Below are positions 1-5,610 of a stretch of 7,061 nucleotides of DNA, in pieces. Below the pieces are notes generated by a model. It did no database searches, had not been told where the DNA came from, and worked only from the letters and a program-made list of their open reading frames with translations. The DNA comes from Acidobacteriota bacterium (lineage in GTDB: Bacteria; Acidobacteriota; Terriglobia; Terriglobales; Acidobacteriaceae): assembly GCA_021811745.1 (NCBI GenBank), contig JAJZNH010000222.1, positions 1 to 7,061 of the forward strand. The letters are read 5' to 3'. The first letter of the stretch is position 1, and each line of letters starts with the position of its first letter. A program made the position numbers and the translations under genes.

Positions 1-101
1 TGAGTGCTCATTGATACATCATGCATCTTTGCAAGTTGTTCCAACAGAGATGCTAAACAAGTACTTGCACCATAGTCATTCCAATCGATAATGTGTAGTA
101 A
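1..101. other. AT-rich left edge with no recognised gene
   Basis: This stretch is noticeably AT-rich (about 38% GC in the first 60 bases) and shows no similarity that I recognise. It does not continue the receptor fragment that begins at 102: that frame carries TGA at 12-14, TAA at 54-56, TAG at 96-98 and TAA at 99-101. Two short frames stay open to the window edge. One is on the + strand (2-91, ending in TAA). The other is on the minus strand, from about 131 leftwards past position 1, and reads like an amphipathic helix segment with residues such as IDWNDYG and LASLLEQLAKM. Neither can be assigned to a family, and either could be chance. Confidence 0.4.
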
Positions 102-539
102 ATTGGATGGCAAGTCAATGCTATTGCACAACTAAGCTCTGGAACGCCCTACAGTATAACGGTCAATGGAGATCTGGCTAATACTGGAAATACTTTTGTG
201 CAAGCAGACCTTGTAGGGAATCCGACTCCTGCGCATCGCAGCCCGCTTGAGTGGATCAACCCCGGCGCGTTTTCTCCACCTCCTCGCTACACCTTCGGCA
301 CCTTTGGAAGGAATGCCTTGCGTTCAGACTGGTACAGAGATGTCGATCTATCAATGTTTAAGAACTTTTCCTTACCGAGGGAAACGACTTTGCAGTTTCG
401 TGCAGACGCATTTAATGTGACAAATACCGCTGTTTTTTCCGCACCAAACAGCGTAGTGGGCAGCCCAACCTTTGGCGAGGTATCCGGAATTGTAGGCAAT
501 CCAAGGCAACTGCAATTTGCACTAAAGATCGAGTTTTGA
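102..539 (+). pseudogene. C-terminal remnant of an Oar-like TonB-dependent outer-membrane receptor
   Basis: About 145 codons encode the last strands of a TonB-dependent receptor beta-barrel of the Oar-like type with an N-terminal carboxypeptidase regulatory domain. Recognisable family features, in order, are a GWQVNAIAQLSSGTPY segment (from 105), a DLVGNP turn, a W-x-NPGAF element followed by a YTFGTFGRN segment, then DLSMFKNF, the QFRADAFNVTN strand and a final RQLQFALKIEF. The last residue is Phe, as expected for the C-terminal signal read by the BAM insertion machinery. Full-length members are usually around 1000 residues or more, so most of the barrel, the plug and the signal peptide are missing. 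Homology stops at about 102, directly behind two in-frame stops (96-101). A GTG at 198 could open a 113-residue frame, but it lies inside the conserved barrel and has no meaning as a start. The fragment is probably not functional. Substrate specificity cannot be inferred. Confidence 0.8.
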
Positions 540-569
540 GGTGATCGCATCGAGTTCGCGCTACTAATT

Positions 570-596
570 GGATCTGTCTGGCACAGATCCATTTTC
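570..596 (+). terminator. Rho-independent terminator after the receptor remnant
   Basis: A perfect 8-bp inverted repeat (GGATCTGT at 570-577, ACAGATCC at 583-590) with a 5-nt loop (CTGGC) begins 30 bases after the receptor stop codon. An extra T569-A591 pair can extend it. A short T-rich run (ATTTTC) follows. Position, stem length and loop size fit an intrinsic terminator; the T run is short, so efficiency may be modest. Confidence 0.62.
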
Positions 597-1146
597 GGAT
601 TTTCAATATCGAGTGAACTGTGGCAGGCGGATCTCGCTTGCCCCCTACACCAGGAGGGATCTAGTAGGCCTGTGCGGCACGTGAGGATGGTGTGACATTG
701 GTGTCTGACATTTCTCTCCGATTGCTACTCCCAGCGCAATACGCCAGAGCGTACTGGAAATATGACGCAGAGAGAAGCGGCTGCAATCGCCGGGGGACTA
801 AATCCAATGTGATACCTGCCCGCTTGGGAGCGAGTAAACCGATGCTTGAAAGAGAACAACATTCTGGTCGTACAAGCGGTTAACCGCCTTCGAGGTATTT
901 GAACTTACGAGTTTCTGCATGGAATCAGTAAATTCACCAGGCACCCGGGGCAACTAGGTTCACAAGTTAGTGAATATTATGGAAGACGCTTTAACAATCA
1001 CAGGCGAGAAACACCAGTGAGGGATCGTTACAAAATGAATCTGTAAGAACACATTCAGCACAGCCGCGCAAATGCGACTTATTGAAGGTGATGCACGTGC
1101 AGCTATTGCTGCGCCGGCACTCAAGGCATTCTAAGTGCGAATCCCA
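597..1146. other. Gene-poor stretch, no supported coding region
   Basis: No convincing gene is visible on either strand. The longest forward frame here (GTG at 692 to 883, 63 codons) has an AGGA 4 bases before the start, but its product is basic, has no domain or motif that I recognise, and reads like chance translation. Short frames in the other phases are no better. The only tidy sequence structure is a perfect 12-bp palindrome, GCGGTTAACCGC, at 876-887. The stretch could be decayed coding DNA between the receptor remnant and the sulfatase, but no residual homology is identifiable by eye. Confidence 0.5.
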
Positions 1147-1175
1147 TTGGCGGCGCCGAATAACCAATGTATGAA
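1147..1175 (+). promoter_or_regulatory. Weak sigma-70-like promoter candidate for the sulfatase unit
   Basis: TTGGCG at 1147-1152 and TATGAA at 1170-1175 are separated by 17 bases and lie about 70 bases before the sulfatase start. They match the consensus -35 at three of six positions and the -10 at four of six. The spacing is ideal but the hexamers are weak, and no transcript evidence is available. The -10 candidate overlaps the dyad at 1166-1187, which would suit repression of this promoter. Confidence 0.25.
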
Positions 1176-1187
1176 TTTATACACATT
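1166..1187. promoter_or_regulatory. Imperfect dyad, possible operator upstream of the sulfatase
   Basis: AATGTAT (1166-1172) and ATACACATT (1179-1187) form an inverted repeat around a 6-base centre (GAATTT). The right arm has two extra bases relative to the left. The element is AT-rich, sits 55 bases before the sulfatase start and overlaps the candidate -10. This arrangement is typical of an operator, but no regulator gene lies in the window and no family consensus is recognised. Confidence 0.25.
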
Positions 1188-1229
1188 GAATGAGTCAAGT
1201 CAGAATCGCCAGTCAGGCGCATCGTAAGT

Positions 1230-1237
1230 GGAGAAGG
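1230..1237 (+). promoter_or_regulatory. Ribosome binding site deciding the sulfatase start
   Basis: GGAGAAGG lies 5 bases before the ATG at 1243. This strong Shine-Dalgarno match supports the ATG over the in-frame GTG at 1228, which lies upstream of it and would place the site inside the coding region. Confidence 0.75.
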
Positions 1238-1242
1238 TAACT

Positions 1243-2730
1243 ATGGGGACAGTGAATCGAAGGAGCTTCTGTCTGAGCCTTGGCGCTGCTCTACCGGCGC
1301 TGTCAAGCATCCGGAGTTTTGCCAGGGATAGCGGGCCGCACAGCCGGCCGAACATCGTTTACGTGCTGGCGGACGATTTGGGTTGGGGAGATCTCGACGC
1401 CTATAACTCCTACTCGGCAATTCCGACGCCCAATGCAAATCGCCTTGCCAGCGAAGGGGAACGATTTACCGATATGCACGGGTCTTCCGCGGTGTGCACT
1501 CCGAGCCGTTACAGCATTCTAACTGGCCGCTACTGCTGGCGGACGCGGTTAGAGAAGGGCGTATTGAACGGCTATTCTCCCAACCTGATCGAGCCCGGAC
1601 GCATGACTGTGGCATCGATGCTGAAGAGCGAAGGCTATTACACTGCCGGCGTGGGAAAGTGGCACCTGGGGCTGGGTAATGAAAAGGTTACGGATTTTAG
1701 CAAGCCTCTTCGCCCCGGTCCGATTGATCACGGCTTTGATTATTATTTCGGGATTCCAGCATCTCTCGACATGCCGCCGTACCTCTACTTTGAGAACGAC
1801 CACGTTGTTGAGCAGGCTACGTCAGCCACTCCTGGCAGCAAGGCCAAGACGCCCATCGAGGAGCCACGCGGCGTCTTTTGGCGTCCTGGTGCGATGGCAC
1901 CCGACTTTTCAATTCCGCAAGTGCTCCCGACTATTACGAATAAGGCCGTCGACATTATTCGTAGCCGAGCTGCCGATCCTGGCACTCCCTTTTTCCTTTA
2001 TGTTGCGCTGCCCGCACCTCACACCCCATGGGTTCCCTTGCCACAATACCAGGGAAAGTCGAGGGCCGGCACTTATGGTGATTATGTCGTAGAGACCGAC
2101 GCAATGTTAGGACGTATTATGAAGGCATTACAGGAAATGGGACTGGCCAGCAATACGTTGCTGATCTTCACGAGTGATAACGGCGCCGACTGGAAACTGC
2201 AGGACATCGATCAGTTCGAGCATCGAGCGGATGGTGACTGGCGTGGGGAAAAGGCGGATGTATGGGAGGGTGGGCATCGTATACCATTTATCGCGCGCTG
2301 GCCTGGGCACATTCATCCTGGCACGGTCAGCCATCAACTGGGCAGCCTTACAGATTTGATGGCCACGGCAGCCGCGATTATAGGATTCAAACTTCCGCCA
2401 AATGCTGGAGTAGATAGTTACAATCTGCTTCCGGCGCTGCTCGGCACCGCGCAGATGCCTATACGAAACGTGGTGGTATCGGAATCTGTGAGCGGCATGC
2501 TCACGATCCGCGAAGGCAATTGGAAACTTGAAGAAGGTCTTGGCTCAGGCGGTTTTTCAAGTCCACGGATTGTCAAGCCGGCTCCCGGTGGACCTAAAGG
2601 GCAACTTTATAATCTTGCGATTGACCCGGGCGAACTTCATAATGTCTATCAGGAACATCCTGAAATCGTCGATCGGCTCACCAAGTTATTGCAGAAATAC
2701 GAAACTCAGGGATATAGCAGACCAATGTAA
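1243..2730 (+). CDS. Tat-exported sulfatase (arylsulfatase A-like, Cys-type)
   Basis: This 495-residue protein is a type I, formylglycine-dependent sulfatase of the alkaline phosphatase superfamily, hydrolysing sulfate esters. Residues 1-27 form a Tat-like signal: NRRSF at 5-9, a hydrophobic stretch, and a possible cleavage site after SFA. The sulfatase fold starts at PNIVYVLADDLGWGD. Visible catalytic and metal-site elements are Asp44-Asp45, the signature CTPSR at 85-89 (Cys85 would become formylglycine), GKWHLG (Lys139, His141), His260 in APHTP, SDNG (Asp312, Asn313) and Lys337 before WEGG. All key residues are present and the length is normal for the family. The C-terminal GQLYNLAIDPGE region is the usual end of such sulfatases. 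A formylglycine-generating enzyme must come from elsewhere. The SGNH esterase follows after 37 bases, so the two are probably co-transcribed. The substrate is unknown; a sulfated glycan is an inference. Confidence 0.93.
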   Translation: MGTVNRRSFCLSLGAALPALSSIRSFARDSGPHSRPNIVYVLADDLGWGDLDAYNSYSAIPTPNANRLASEGERFTDMHGSSAVCTPSRYSILTGRYCWRTRLEKGVLNGYSPNLIEPGRMTVASMLKSEGYYTAGVGKWHLGLGNEKVTDFSKPLRPGPIDHGFDYYFGIPASLDMPPYLYFENDHVVEQATSATPGSKAKTPIEEPRGVFWRPGAMAPDFSIPQVLPTITNKAVDIIRSRAADPGTPFFLYVALPAPHTPWVPLPQYQGKSRAGTYGDYVVETDAMLGRIMKALQEMGLASNTLLIFTSDNGADWKLQDIDQFEHRADGDWRGEKADVWEGGHRIPFIARWPGHIHPGTVSHQLGSLTDLMATAAAIIGFKLPPNAGVDSYNLLPALLGTAQMPIRNVVVSESVSGMLTIREGNWKLEEGLGSGGFSSPRIVKPAPGGPKGQLYNLAIDPGELHNVYQEHPEIVDRLTKLLQKYETQGYSRPM

Positions 2731-2767
2731 ATAGCGGTTCGTAAATCATTGCCAAGAGTTGACCCAC

Positions 2768-3994
2768 ATGAAGAAACACTTGTTCCTCATACTCGTATGG
2801 TTGCTTCCAGCCACAAGTTCCTCCCTTTGGGCTCGAGGAGCGAGGCGGATAGAAGAGTGGCAAGGAACCTGGTCTGCAGCACCGATGCAACTCCCGGTTC
2901 CCGCGGTAGATACTTCCGGTGATGTTACGTGGAGGAGCATTGTGCGCATCAGCGCGGGTGGAGATAAGCTGCGTATCAGATTAAGTAATGACTTTGGAAC
3001 GGCAGCACTTATGATTGGCTCCGTACACATCGCACTGAGCGCGAGTGGCAAAGTTCCTGATGGATCCATTCAGGCCGGGACGGATCGAACAGTGACTTTC
3101 GGCGGGCGGCCAGGAGTGAAGATTCCGCCACATAGCATGGTGATGAGCGACGCGGTCTCTCTTACTGTGGCCTCCCTATCCCGCCTGGATGTAAGTATCT
3201 ACTTGCCGAAGCAGACCCTGGAGAAATTGACCTGCCATCGTCAGGCGTGGTCGACAAATTTTGAGGGGAGTGGCGATCTGACCGCGACAGCGTCCATGCG
3301 TGGTGATCGCCGCATCCAATCCTGGTGCTTTCTGTCTGGAATTGATGTGCTTACACATGGAGAGCCGAGGGCGATCGTGGCGTTCGGCGACTCCATTACA
3401 GACGGAGGCCATTCAACGCCTGATACAAATCACCGCTGGCCAGACTTCCTAGCGGATCGGCTTTCGAGGGCGTCTAATACTGCGCATATCGGAGTGCTGA
3501 ATGAGGGTATAGGCGGAAATTGCATGTTACACGACACGCGCAGCGTGAATGCGCTTGCACGCTTTGACCGCGATGTTCTGGCGCAGAGCGGGGTGAAGTA
3601 CCTGTTCATCATGATCGGGATTAACGACCTTGGGCGATTAGCCAAGCACAAGCGACCAGGGCACGGAGCATCAGCTCACGATTTAATCTTTGGGTTTTCT
3701 CAGATGATCCAGAGAGCGCACGATCATGGTATCAAGGTGATTGGCGCAACGCTGACTCCTTATGAAGGAGCTGGTTATTTCTCCGCGGCCGGAGAACGGG
3801 AGCGAGAAGAAGTGAATCAATGGATCAGAGCCAGCGGCACATTTGACGAAGTCGTCGATTTCGACAAAATCTTGCGCGATCCAGCGCATCCATTACGTCT
3901 CCTGCCCGCCTTTGACCACGGTGATCATCTGCATCCCAACGATGCGGGCTACAAGGTTATGGCTGATTCAATTCCACTTAAATGGTTTAAATAG
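2768..3994 (+). CDS. Secreted SGNH/GDSL hydrolase (XynE-like esterase)
   Basis: This 408-residue protein is a predicted exported esterase or acyl hydrolase. Residues 1-22 form a Sec signal peptide (MKKH, hydrophobic core, cleavage likely after LWA). Residues 30-190 make a beta-rich N-terminal domain beginning WQGTWSAAP, with a TWRSIVRIS strand and a RLSNDFG turn, as in the XynE-like SGNH subfamily. The catalytic domain follows: block I GDSITDG with nucleophile Ser209, block II NEGIGGN (Asn245, Gly250), block III GIND (Asn286), and block V DHLHP with Asp386 and His389. The catalytic set is complete. The ATG at 2768 is preferred over the upstream in-frame TTG at 2759 because it begins a clean signal peptide and has AAGAG 9 bases ahead. 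It lies 37 bases downstream of the sulfatase on the same strand, which suggests joint stripping of ester substituents from one external substrate. Known relatives include carbohydrate acetylesterases, but the substrate here is not determined. Confidence 0.9.
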   Translation: MKKHLFLILVWLLPATSSSLWARGARRIEEWQGTWSAAPMQLPVPAVDTSGDVTWRSIVRISAGGDKLRIRLSNDFGTAALMIGSVHIALSASGKVPDGSIQAGTDRTVTFGGRPGVKIPPHSMVMSDAVSLTVASLSRLDVSIYLPKQTLEKLTCHRQAWSTNFEGSGDLTATASMRGDRRIQSWCFLSGIDVLTHGEPRAIVAFGDSITDGGHSTPDTNHRWPDFLADRLSRASNTAHIGVLNEGIGGNCMLHDTRSVNALARFDRDVLAQSGVKYLFIMIGINDLGRLAKHKRPGHGASAHDLIFGFSQMIQRAHDHGIKVIGATLTPYEGAGYFSAAGEREREEVNQWIRASGTFDEVVDFDKILRDPAHPLRLLPAFDHGDHLHPNDAGYKVMADSIPLKWFK

Positions 3995-4001
3995 TGTCGC
4001 A

Positions 4002-4029
4002 GGATAACCGGGCTGAGGAAGGTTATTCC
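4002..4029 (+). terminator. Possible hairpin downstream of the esterase gene
   Basis: GGATAACC (4002-4009) and GGTTATTCC (4021-4029) can form an 8-bp stem with one bulged T and an 11-base loop, starting 7 bases after the esterase stop. No T run follows, so it is at best a weak terminator or an RNA 3'-end stabiliser. Confidence 0.3.
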
Positions 4030-4033
4030 CGCG

Positions 4034-4078
4034 ATGCTCTTCACTTGCTCTGGTATTGGAGGCGTCAGTGCAGAGCAT
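4034..4078. repeat. Inverted repeat in the convergent intergenic region
   Basis: ATGCTCT (4034-4040) is the exact reverse complement of AGAGCAT (4072-4078). An overlapping alternative pairs TGCTCTG (4046-4052) with CAGAGCA (4071-4077) around an 18-base loop. The two pairings are mutually exclusive. Stems of this size can arise by chance; they are listed because the whole interval 3995-4163 is rich in dyads. Confidence 0.3.
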
Positions 4079-4090
4079 AAGGACTCTTTA

Positions 4091-4163
4091 ACGGTAGCAA
4101 TACCTCGGGCAGCCCGCTCCGCAGTTATTTGGTATGGAGTTTTTTACTCCACGAAGCTACCGT
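4091..4163. other. Nested inverted repeats around the ffh stop codon
   Basis: An outer perfect 8-bp inverted repeat (ACGGTAGC at 4091-4098, GCTACCGT at 4156-4163) encloses two compatible elements. The first is a 5-bp stem, ATACC (4100-4104) with GGTAT (4131-4135), that itself contains CGGG/CCCG at 4106-4116. The second is a 6-bp hairpin, TGGAGT (4135-4140) with ACTCCA (4146-4151), with a five-T loop; the two share base 4135, so one closing pair would be lost. Read from the minus strand, the outer arm includes the ffh stop codon. The element could form the 3' end of the ffh transcript, although no T run follows it. It is a structural observation, not a recognised RNA family. Confidence 0.35.
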
Positions 4164-5551
4164 CCGAAGCGCTGCTTGGCGCCGAGGCCCATGCTGCTTA
4201 GCCCGCCACGCATCATCTGCCGCGCCAAGCCGCCCTTGCCCATCTGCTTGAACATCTTGTTCATCTGCGCGTACTGGCGCAGAAGTTGGTTCACGTCCTG
4301 CACGGTTGTCCCGGAGCCAGATGCGATGCGCTTGCGACGCGAGCCGGAGATAATTTCGTGATTCCTGCGCTCCTGAGGCGTCATCGAGTTGATGATCGCT
4401 TCGAGGCGCAAAAACTGCTTTTCGTCCACGCTCTTCGACGCTTGCTGCAGGCCCGCGAACGGCCCTACCGAGGGCATCATCTTCAGAATGGACTCCATCG
4501 ATCCCAGCTTCTTGATCTGCCGCAACTGGTCGCGGAAATCCTCGAGCGTAAAACCGTCGCCCAGCAGCGCCTTTTTGGCGAGTTCTTCACTCTTCCTGCG
4601 ATCCAGCTTCTCCTCGGCCTTCTCAATGAGCGAAAGCATGTCGCCCATGCCCAGAATGCGCCCGACGATGCGGTCGGGATGAAAGGGCTCGAAGGCATCG
4701 GGTTTTTCGCCCACGCCGATAAACTTGATCGGCTGCCCCGTCACATGCCGGATGGACAGCGCAGCACCGCCTCTTGCGTCGCCGTCCATCTTGGTCAGCA
4801 CAACACCGGTCAGACCCAGGCGCTTATGGAAGTCCAGCGCCGAGTTCACAGCATCCTGGCCGGTCATGGCATCGGCGACAAACAGAATCTCCTGCGGATT
4901 GAGCAGCTTCTTCAGTTGCTCCATCTCGACCATCAGCTCTTCGTCCACGTGCAGGCGGCCGGCCGTGTCCACAATCAGTGTGTCGCAGCCCATGATGACG
5001 GCCTCGCGGCGAGCCTCTCTGGCCAGTCGCTCCACCATCCGCGAGCCGGCAAGCTCGCCGTTCTGATTGCCCTCGTAGAGCTTGGCTTCCACGCTCCTGG
5101 CAACCACCTTGAGCTGTTCGCGCGCGGCGGGGCGGTAGACGTCCACGGAGACAAGCATCGGCCGGTGACCGCCCTTCTTGAGCCAGGCCGCCAGTTTGCC
5201 GCTGGTGGTGGTTTTACCGGAGCCTTGCAGTCCAGCCATCAGGATGACCGTGGGCGGCTGCGAGGCAAACTTGAAACGCGCCGTATCCTTGCCCAAAAGG
5301 GCGATCAACTCGTCGCGAACAATCTTGACCACCTGCTCGGAGGGTGAGAGCGCGGTCAGCACCTCAGTGCCCACGGCCTTGGCGCGGATGTGCTCAATCA
5401 AGTCTCGCGCCACGTTCAGGTTGACGTCAGCCTCGAGCAGCGCCACGCGAATCTCGCGCAGAGCCTCGGCAATGTTCTCTTCGGTCAGCGTGCCTTGGCC
5501 ACGCAGGTTCTTGAAGACGCGCTGAAGTTTGTCGGTAAGGTTCTCAAACAT
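4157..5551 (-). CDS. ffh: Signal recognition particle GTPase Ffh (SRP54)
   Basis: This 464-residue protein is the protein subunit of the bacterial SRP. It binds signal sequences on translating ribosomes together with 4.5S RNA and delivers them to FtsY at the inner membrane. The helical N domain covers about residues 1-95 (start MFENLTDKLQ). The G domain carries GLQGSGKT (107-114, P-loop), DVYRPAAREQL (137-147), DTAGR (195-199), TKMDG (253-257) and GVGEK (279-283). The methionine-rich M domain runs from about 300 and contains the RNA-binding SGSRRKRIASGSG segment (402-414) and a Met-rich tail. All GTPase motifs are intact and the length is normal. The ATG is fixed by an in-frame TGA at 5555-5557, two codons upstream. 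There is no clear Shine-Dalgarno sequence. The serine hydrolase gene ends 59 bases upstream on the same strand. Downstream is a convergent esterase rather than rpsP, the neighbour found in many bacteria. Confidence 0.98.
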   Translation of the reverse strand: MFENLTDKLQRVFKNLRGQGTLTEENIAEALREIRVALLEADVNLNVARDLIEHIRAKAVGTEVLTALSPSEQVVKIVRDELIALLGKDTARFKFASQPPTVILMAGLQGSGKTTTSGKLAAWLKKGGHRPMLVSVDVYRPAAREQLKVVARSVEAKLYEGNQNGELAGSRMVERLAREARREAVIMGCDTLIVDTAGRLHVDEELMVEMEQLKKLLNPQEILFVADAMTGQDAVNSALDFHKRLGLTGVVLTKMDGDARGGAALSIRHVTGQPIKFIGVGEKPDAFEPFHPDRIVGRILGMGDMLSLIEKAEEKLDRRKSEELAKKALLGDGFTLEDFRDQLRQIKKLGSMESILKMMPSVGPFAGLQQASKSVDEKQFLRLEAIINSMTPQERRNHEIISGSRRKRIASGSGTTVQDVNQLLRQYAQMNKMFKQMGKGGLARQMMRGGLSSMGLGAKQRFGR

Positions 5552-5574
5552 AGGTCAACTTTAAGTTTACCTGA

Positions 5575-5603
5575 GGCTGCGCTCCTCGCGCCGGGCGCAG
5601 GCC
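5575..5603 (-). other. GC-rich dyad between the serine hydrolase gene and ffh
   Basis: On the + strand GGC-TGCGC (5575-5582) faces GCGCA-G-GCC (5595-5603), giving an 8-bp stem with one bulged G and a 12-base loop. It lies in the 59-base gap between the two minus-strand genes. No T run follows in the direction of transcription, so it may be a weak attenuating structure or simply a GC-rich coincidence. Confidence 0.25.
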
Positions 5604-5610
5604 GTCTGTC

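Noticed and set aside
198..539. Receptor fragment as an independent 113-residue gene starting at GTG 198
   Set aside because: The receptor homology begins earlier, at about 102, and the GTG encodes an internal Val of the barrel; there is no signal peptide or ribosome binding site for a separate protein.
692..883. 63-codon frame starting with GTG in the gene-poor stretch
   Set aside because: It has a plausible AGGA ahead of it, but the product has no recognisable domain and an unbalanced, Arg-rich composition; a frame of this length is expected by chance.
1207..1219. Small CGCC/GGCG hairpin just before the sulfatase ribosome binding site
   Set aside because: Only four base pairs with a five-base loop; too short to claim as a regulatory element.
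1228..1242. Upstream GTG start for the sulfatase
   Set aside because: It would place the strong GGAGAAGG site inside the coding region and add five residues before the Tat signal; the ATG at 1243 fits better.
1679..2092. 137-codon + strand frame inside the sulfatase gene
   Set aside because: It is an out-of-frame shadow of the sulfatase, whose own frame contains all catalytic motifs.
4286..5347. Long open frame (353 codons) on the + strand opposite ffh
   Set aside because: It is entirely antisense to an unmistakable ffh gene, is rich in His, Arg and Leu as expected from the reverse frame of GC-rich coding DNA, and has no family motif.
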